DNA of 10,332 nt from Actinomycetes bacterium. Its GTDB lineage: Bacteria; Actinomycetota; Actinomycetes; Propionibacteriales; Propionibacteriaceae. This document shows positions 6,498 to 10,332 of this stretch, piece by piece; position 1 is the stretch's first letter, and every line of letters begins with the position of its first letter. The stretch spans positions 1 to 10,332 of the forward strand of contig JAEXCA010000146.1 in NCBI GenBank assembly GCA_023393755.1. Reading direction: 5' to 3'. Position numbers and translations under genes: made by a program. Below the pieces are notes generated by a model, which was not told where the DNA came from, searched no databases, and saw nothing but the letters and a program-made list of their open reading frames with translations.

Positions 6498-7282
6498 GCA
6501 CCTTCTCCAGATTCGGGCTGCCGGGGCTGGCCGGGCTGCTGACCTTGGCCGGGCTGCTGACCTTGGCTGGGCTGGGCAGCCTGCTGGCTGCCGTCCTCTC
6601 GTCGCCGGAGACGGTGGTGCGAGAGCCGGCCACGTCCGCCCGTCCGGTACCGTCGATCGGCGCCGCCACCCCCACCCCCTCGGTGACCGCGGACGCCGAG
6701 GCCGGCCCGGTGCCGGTCGCCGGACTGGCCGATCCGGCCTGGGTGGCCAGGATCGCCGAGGCCGGCCGGATCCCGGAGCGTGCGCTGGCCGGCTACGCCG
6801 GCGCGGCGCTGTGGATCAGCGCGAGTCGGCCGGGCTGCGGCCTGGGCTGGAACACCCTGGCCGCGATCGGCCTGGTCGAATCCGAACACGGCACCCTGGG
6901 TGGCTCCGAGATCGGCCCGGACGGCGTCGCCGCCCCGCCGATCATCGGAGTGGCGCTGAACGGCCAGGGCGGGGTCGGGAAGATCGCTGACACCGACGGC
7001 GGCCGGCTGGACGGCGACGCCATCTGGGACCGCGCGGTCGGCCCGATGCAGTTCATCCCGTCCAGTTGGTAGAAGCTCGCCCAGGACGGCAGCCTGGACG
7101 GCCGGGCCGACATCCACAACATTGACGATGCCGCGCTGACCGCCGCCGTCCACCTCTGCGAGGTCGGCGGCGATCTCACCGTGGCGAGGAACTGGATCGC
7201 CGCGATCGCCGCCTACAACAACGACGTCAGCTACAACAACCGCGTGGCCGAGGCGGCCAATCACTACGCCGGGCTCCGTTAG
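6494..7282 (+). pseudogene. Lytic murein transglycosylase (MltB-type SLT domain) interrupted by an in-frame amber codon
   Basis: The ATG at 6494 overlaps the permease stop. The product has an N-terminal hydrophobic signal or anchor segment, a Pro/Ala/Thr-rich linker and a transglycosylase domain: GLGWNTLAAIGLVESEHG with the presumed catalytic Glu in VES, then GPDG...GVAL, AVGPMQFIPSSW. Directly after this Trp comes TAG (7070-7072). The same frame then continues KLAQDGSLDGRADIHNIDD, TAAVHLC and AAIAAYNND up to TAG 7280-7282, which is the expected rest of the domain. The gene is therefore full-length apart from one codon, possibly CAG changed to TAG. A 192-residue truncated product would retain the Glu but lose the C-terminal third of the fold. 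It could be a recent pseudogene, a sequencing error or an amber readthrough case. Its operon position suggests wall remodelling linked to the surface proteins. Confidence 0.85.
6533..6568 (+). repeat. 18-bp tandem duplication in the signal segment of the transglycosylase
   Basis: GGGCTGCTGACCTTGGCC is followed directly by the same 18 bases with one change in the last base. It lengthens the hydrophobic segment in frame (GLLTLA twice), a typical slippage product. Confidence 0.8.
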
Positions 7283-7332
7283 CGGCTGGCCCGTTGTCCC
7301 CGGATGAGCATCCCGAACCGTACATTCCGCTG

Positions 7333-7518
7333 TCAGCGGGGATGGGTGGCGATCTGGTGGAGCAGATCGGTGGTCAGGCAGCCGCGCGCGAGATGCCGAT
7401 CGACGCTGGTGCGGCGCGTCCGGGAGGACTCGAACGCGCGCCAGGCGGCTTCGGCCTCGGTGGCGCGGCGCTTGGCCCGCCGGTCGCGGCGTCGGAGTTT
7501 GGCTGGCTTGCGGGTCAT
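7333..7518 (-). CDS. Small basic protein of unknown function under a Fur/Zur-type box
   Basis: 61 residues beginning MTRKPAKLRRRDRRAKRR, Arg/Lys-rich in the N-terminal half (helix-prone, RNA- or DNA-binding-like), ending DLLHQIATHPR. It has one Cys, no CxxC, no signal peptide and no membrane segment. ATG 7518 follows AAGGAG (plus-strand 7524-7529) at 5 nt, one of the best ribosome-binding sites here. A Fur-family palindrome lies about 50 bases upstream. It runs convergently to the transporter operon. I do not recognise the family. Zur-controlled small basic proteins in actinobacteria include zinc-free ribosomal protein paralogues (S14, S18, L28, L33), but I could not match this sequence to any of them. 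The opposite strand is also open, without a ribosome-binding site. The gene is real with fair confidence; its function is unknown. Confidence 0.6.
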   Translation of the reverse strand: MTRKPAKLRRRDRRAKRRATEAEAAWRAFESSRTRRTSVDRHLARGCLTTDLLHQIATHPR

Positions 7519-7539
7519 GCCGACTCCTTCCCAAGGTGG

Positions 7540-7552
7540 CTGGTGAGACCAG
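7540..7552. promoter_or_regulatory. 13-bp palindrome in the leader of the small basic gene
   Basis: CTGGT-GAG-ACCAG is a perfect 5-bp inverted repeat between the metal box and the ribosome-binding site of the - strand small gene. On the - strand, TACACT just upstream (7551-7556) could be a -10 element, which would put the palindrome near the transcription start. It may be an operator, a leader hairpin or chance. Confidence 0.3.
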
Positions 7553-7560
7553 TGTAGCCT

Positions 7561-7585
7561 AATTGGGAATGATTCTCATTAAATT
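7561..7585 (-). promoter_or_regulatory. Fur/Zur-family binding site
   Basis: The core AATGATTCTCATT (7568-7580; AATGAGAATCATT on the - strand) has perfect 5-bp arms around three bases. It is one change from AATGATAATCATT, the palindromic core shared by Fur and actinobacterial Zur sites. AATT lies on both sides, in otherwise GC-rich DNA. It sits where the promoter of the small - strand gene should be, so metal-dependent repression of that gene is the natural reading. Zur fits best beside a zinc-type transporter, but Fur-type regulators of other specificity cannot be excluded. Confidence 0.62.
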
Positions 7586-7604
7586 GCCGGACGGCCGGAG
7601 GCGG

Positions 7605-9215
7605 TCAGCGTCGGCGGAGCAGCACCACAGTGTCGTCCAGAGCGGCCGGTCGGCCGTCGGGCGCGGTGGTCCGACGCTCCCGGGTTTCGGCGATCACCAC
7701 GTCCCACTGCTCGGTGTCCAGGCCCAGTTCGGCCACCTCCTCATCCGCGGTGAGGAAGCGGTGCTCGTGGTGGGCCAGGTCCGCCCAGGGTGGTGGTGCG
7801 GCGTGCGAGGTGATCAGCAGGTGACCGCCGGGGGCGACCCGCTCGGCGGCCCGGCGCAGGATCTCCGTCCGCGGCAGGGTGACCAGCGAGTGCAGGAAGC
7901 TGGCGGTGATCAGGTCGTAGCTCTGGCCCTCGGGCAGTGCGACCGGGTCGGAGGCGTCCATCGCGATGAAGTGCGCCCGTTCGGAGACGCCCGCTGCCGC
8001 GGCGGCTTCGGCACCTCGAGCAACGGCGGTGGGGGAGATGTCGACGCCGGTCGCGTCCCAGCCCTGGACGGCCAGCCAGATCACGTCCGCACCCTCACCG
8101 CAGCCCAGGTCGAGCGCGCGCCCGGGCGTCAGGTCGGCGGCGACCTGCGAGAGCACCTGGTTCACCCGGCCCGACCACACCCGCTCAGCACCGGCGTACC
8201 GCTCCTCCCAGTAGTCGGCCGGTGCGATCCCGGGCCAGGACTCGTGCTGCGCGAGGTCGAAGTCCTCGTTGACCAGCGCGAAGTTCACCGCCGCGCCGAC
8301 CGCGGTGCCGGCGCCGATCGCCATCGGCACCGAGAGCGCCGGGTTCGCCACATTCCCGGCCACCCAGATCCGCTGGTGGCTGGTGCGGCCGGTCTCGTCC
8401 ACGGTCAGGAAGCTTCCCCAGGGGGTGTCGGTGCGGGCGAGTTCGAGGCCGGCGAGAAAGCCGTCCAGCGGAGCCGGGGTGGCGGCGACGAACAGCGCGT
8501 CCAGTTCGACCAGGCCGCCGTCGGCGGTGCGGACGCCGGTGAGCCGGGCGGCGTCACCGAGCACCTCGATCACCTCGGACGACACCAACGCGATGCCGCG
8601 GGCGCGCAGGCGACGTGCGGCTTGCTCGTCCAGCTCGCCCAGTCCGGCGGTGAAGACCGTCAGGCGGTCGCTCCACTGCCGCACCAGCTGGGCCTGGTGG
8701 AGGCCCAGCGGGGAGGTCGTCAGCACGCCGAGACGCTGGTCCCGTACCTCCCAGCCGTGGCAGTACGGGCAGTGCAGGACGCTGCGTCCCCAGCGCTCGG
8801 CCAGGCCGGGAAGATCCGGCAGGTCGTCCCGCAGGCCGGTGGCCACGATCACCGCGCGGGCCCGCATCGGGCCCTGGTCGTGGAGGGTCACGCTCATCCC
8901 ACCCGGAATCTCGTCGACTCCGCGGGCCGTGTCGTCGAGGAACTCGACCCCGTAGCCGGCGGCTTCGGCCCTGCCCTGCCGGGCCAGCAGGGCAGGCTCG
9001 GCCCCCTCGTAGCCCAGCACGCCGTGCATGTGGCTGGCGAAGCGGTTGCGTGGCTGGCCGGAGTCGACCACCAGGACGCGGCGGCGGGCACGGCCCAGCA
9101 TCAGGGCGGCAGCGAGGCCGGCCGGGCCACCACCGATCACCACGACGTCCCACTGTTCGTGGCCGCCGGTGGCGGAATGGTGCTGCGGGCCGTGGCTGTG
9201 CGGCTGGTCGCTCAT
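7605..9215 (-). CDS. Fused thioredoxin-reductase-like FAD oxidoreductase and SAM-dependent methyltransferase
   Basis: 536 residues from ATG 9215. The frame is open further upstream, but that part overlaps the neighbouring gene and the FAD domain starts at about residue 22. The first 20 residues contain five His. FAD motif GGGPAG is at 28-33, ATG at 125-127 and a redox CPYC at 149-152 (HCPYCHGWEV). The FAD-closing WVAGNVAN region is at about 284-291. The usual NADPH motif GGGDSA is absent: the segment reads LGVLTTSPLGLHQAQLV (162-178). The C-terminal class I methyltransferase (about 335-536) has DLGCGEG (369-375), VDIS (391-394) and APGG (461-464). This two-domain fusion is a known actinobacterial family without a firm function. 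The CPYCHG motif and missing NADPH site resemble dithiol oxidases of the GliT/HlmI type, so thiol oxidation plus S-methylation is a possible role (inference). It lies 35 bases after the DUF916 gene on the same strand and may be cotranscribed. Confidence 0.9.
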   Translation of the reverse strand: MSDQPHSHGPQHHSATGGHEQWDVVVIGGGPAGLAAALMLGRARRRVLVVDSGQPRNRFASHMHGVLGYEGAEPALLARQGRAEAAGYGVEFLDDTARGVDEIPGGMSVTLHDQGPMRARAVIVATGLRDDLPDLPGLAERWGRSVLHCPYCHGWEVRDQRLGVLTTSPLGLHQAQLVRQWSDRLTVFTAGLGELDEQAARRLRARGIALVSSEVIEVLGDAARLTGVRTADGGLVELDALFVAATPAPLDGFLAGLELARTDTPWGSFLTVDETGRTSHQRIWVAGNVANPALSVPMAIGAGTAVGAAVNFALVNEDFDLAQHESWPGIAPADYWEERYAGAERVWSGRVNQVLSQVAADLTPGRALDLGCGEGADVIWLAVQGWDATGVDISPTAVARGAEAAAAAGVSERAHFIAMDASDPVALPEGQSYDLITASFLHSLVTLPRTEILRRAAERVAPGGHLLITSHAAPPPWADLAHHEHRFLTADEEVAELGLDTEQWDVVIAETRERRTTAPDGRPAALDDTVVLLRRR

Positions 9216-9250
9216 GGGGATCCAATCTAGGTCAGGGCACCAGGCGGGTG

Positions 9251-10332
9251 TCAGGGGCGTGGCTCGAGGCGCTCCGGGACGGGGTGGTCGACCGCGACCC
9301 GTTGGCCGCCGCGGAGCGATCCGCGCTTCGTCCGGCGCCAGAGCAGCCAGCCGACGGCGAGCGTCAGCAGCACGCCCAGCGGGATCGCCCAGGGCGCCGC
9401 CCACACCGTGATGATGGTCGACTCCACGGCGACCTCGCCGCCGATCTCCTGGCCCCAGGACTGCGCGCGGGGCAGGTCGAGGGCGATCCACAGCGGTCCC
9501 AGTGGCGGGACGCCGGTCAGTTCGGTCCGGCTGGTGGCGGTGCCGCCGGGGAGCAGTTCGCCCACCTCCGTCAGCGGCACCGACTGCGACCACAGGCCGA
9601 ACAGGCTGCTGACCGTCGCCCGCACGGCCGGCGTGAGCCGGACATTGCCGACGTTGGCCAATTCTGCGGTGATGGTCAGCGACCCGGGGGTGACCAGCAG
9701 TGGGTCGGCGGTGAAGTCGGCCTCGGGCTGGACGCCGAGCCGCGCTGTCACCGGCCCGGCCACCCGGACGTAGGCGCGGGTGCCCACTCGGTACTGCACG
9801 TCCGGGCCATCGTCGGAACTGGCGGTGCTGACCGCCACCAGGCCGCCGGCGTGGTCGCCGGGCTCGGCATCGGCCGGCAGGTCGAGCGTGAAGCCCACGA
9901 CCACGCTGCCGCGGGCGGGCACCTCGACCGCGGTCTCGTCCAGCCGGAGCCAGGCGCCGACCCGGCTGGAGGGTTCATCGGGGGCGAGGAGTTCGAAGGG
10001 GTTCTCAGGGGTCTGCCGAGCGTCCAGTGCCGCCAGCTCGACGGTGATCGGTTCGGTGCCGAGATTGCTGACCACGACGTGATCCCGCTGCTGGGTGCCG
10101 GGCTGGGCGACGTACTCCAGCTGGCCGCGTCCGTCCGGTCCGTCGGCCGAGGCCGGTGCGACCGACCAGGTGAGCCGGGAGTCCTCATCGTCGGCCCGCG
10201 CGGTGAGAGGAGTGGCCAAGGGCAGCAGCGCGACCAGGACGGCGACGACCAGCCGGGACCACCGGGGACGGTTCCTGACGGCCCCGGAACCGTCCCGGGT
10301 GGCCCCGGAACCGTCCCCGGTGGGCCCGGAAC
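9251..10332 (-). CDS. Secreted membrane-anchored DUF916 / WxL-protein peptidoglycan-domain protein, 5' partial
   Basis: The frame remains open to the right edge and no ATG, GTG or TTG codon precedes the signal peptide inside the window, so the start lies beyond 10332. TTG 10219 cannot be the start because it cuts into the signal peptide (RPRWSRLVVAVLVALLPLA, cleavage near ARA). The mature part has the N-terminal DUF916 (PF06030) pattern: SVAPASADGPDGRGQLEY, DHVVVSNLGTEPITVEL, WLRLDE, ADAEPGDHAGGLVA, VGTRAYVRVAG. A second beta-rich part is followed by a transmembrane helix (WAIPLGVLLTLAVGWLLW) and a basic tail. The family is thought to bind peptidoglycan or support WxL surface proteins; here it is a membrane-anchored envelope protein. 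Ahead of the signal peptide the frame codes a GDGSGAT-type 7-residue repeat from the 21-bp DNA repeat. No WxL gene is seen in the window. Confidence 0.88.
   Translation of the reverse strand, partial: SGPTGDGSGATRDGSGAVRNRPRWSRLVVAVLVALLPLATPLTARADDEDSRLTWSVAPASADGPDGRGQLEYVAQPGTQQRDHVVVSNLGTEPITVELAALDARQTPENPFELLAPDEPSSRVGAWLRLDETAVEVPARGSVVVGFTLDLPADAEPGDHAGGLVAVSTASSDDGPDVQYRVGTRAYVRVAGPVTARLGVQPEADFTADPLLVTPGSLTITAELANVGNVRLTPAVRATVSSLFGLWSQSVPLTEVGELLPGGTATSRTELTGVPPLGPLWIALDLPRAQSWGQEIGGEVAVESTIITVWAAPWAIPLGVLLTLAVGWLLWRRTKRGSLRGGQRVAVDHPVPERLEPRP
10264..10332. repeat. 21-bp tandem array of the GGGACGGTTCC repeat at the right edge
   Basis: GGCCCCGGAACCGTCCC begins at 10280 and again at 10301, and a third copy begins at 10322 and is cut by the edge, so the period is 21 bp. 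An inverted copy, GGGGACGGTTCC, is at 10264-10275. The core is the one found at 4306-4520. A 21-bp period keeps the - strand reading frame open and yields a 7-residue repeat. No spacers are present, so it is not CRISPR. Confidence 0.75.

Noticed and set aside
7327..7339. CCGCTGTCAGCGG as a terminator between the convergent genes
   Set aside because: The stem is short with almost no loop, there is no T run on either side, and it overlaps the stop of the small gene.
7294..7557. 87-codon + strand ORF opposite the small basic gene
   Set aside because: TTG start without a ribosome-binding site; the - strand ORF has AAGGAG and an upstream metal box.
7586..7600. CCGG-ACGG-CCGG hairpin as terminator of the oxidoreductase gene
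   Set aside because: Only four base pairs and a mixed AATTTAAT tail; too weak to call.
7563..9230. 555-codon + strand open frame opposite the oxidoreductase-methyltransferase
   Set aside because: No recognisable motif, and the - strand frame has clear FAD, CPYC and methyltransferase motifs throughout.
9216..9593. Upstream extension of the oxidoreductase frame to 9593
   Set aside because: It would overlap most of the DUF916 C-terminus, gives a low-complexity Arg/Pro-rich leader, and the FAD domain is complete from ATG 9215.
10280..10332. 21-bp tandem repeats as a CRISPR array
   Set aside because: The units are contiguous with no spacers, and no cas gene is seen.

Overview
The base composition (very high GC, with G/C at most third codon positions, frequent GTG starts and stop/start overlaps) and the gene families point to an actinobacterium. 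The transporter type and gene order are like those described from Propionibacteriaceae and Corynebacterium. No rRNA, tRNA or CRISPR array is visible, so the genus cannot be fixed from the sequence.

Positions 1-7282 (+ strand) hold one tightly packed operon that enters from the left. It encodes an 'anchored-repeat' (choice-of-anchor M domain) ABC transporter of the ZnuABC/MntABC metal type. The genes, in order: a membrane-anchored surface protein with at least two anchor-M repeats (5' end outside the window); a lipoprotein substrate-binding protein with all four metal-ligand positions of the ZnuA/TroA family and an anchor-M region inserted between its ligands; a second surface protein with one repeat; the ATPase; the ABC-3 permease; and a lytic transglycosylase split by an in-frame amber codon. 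Most junctions overlap by 1-4 bases (GTGA or ATGA), which suggests translational coupling. The plausible joint job is capture of a divalent metal, probably zinc, at the cell surface and relay to the lipoprotein and the membrane transporter. The metal is inferred from the family and not shown by the sequence.

Two insertions of repeat-like DNA disturb this operon. The first about 115 codons of the ATPase gene are built from short dispersed repeats. The ATPase-permease junction carries a 287-bp insertion-like segment with two related 81-nt hairpin units, bounded by a 19-bp direct repeat that duplicates the ribosome-binding site and start codon.

Positions 7333-10332 are on the - strand. A small basic protein of unknown function has a strong ribosome-binding site and an upstream Fur/Zur-type palindrome, the only metal-regulator-like site seen in the window. 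Next comes a fused thioredoxin-reductase-like oxidoreductase (CPYC motif) and SAM methyltransferase. Upstream of it on the same strand is a secreted, membrane-anchored DUF916 (WxL-protein peptidoglycan domain) protein whose start lies beyond the right edge. Its N-terminal leader is encoded by the same GGGACGGTTCC repeat that extends the ATPase.

The most interesting signals are the permuted anchor-M region in the binding protein, the His pattern shared by all four copies, the hairpin insertion at the ATPase-permease junction, the metal-box-controlled small basic ORF, and one repeat element coding N-terminal tails of two unrelated proteins in different frames.
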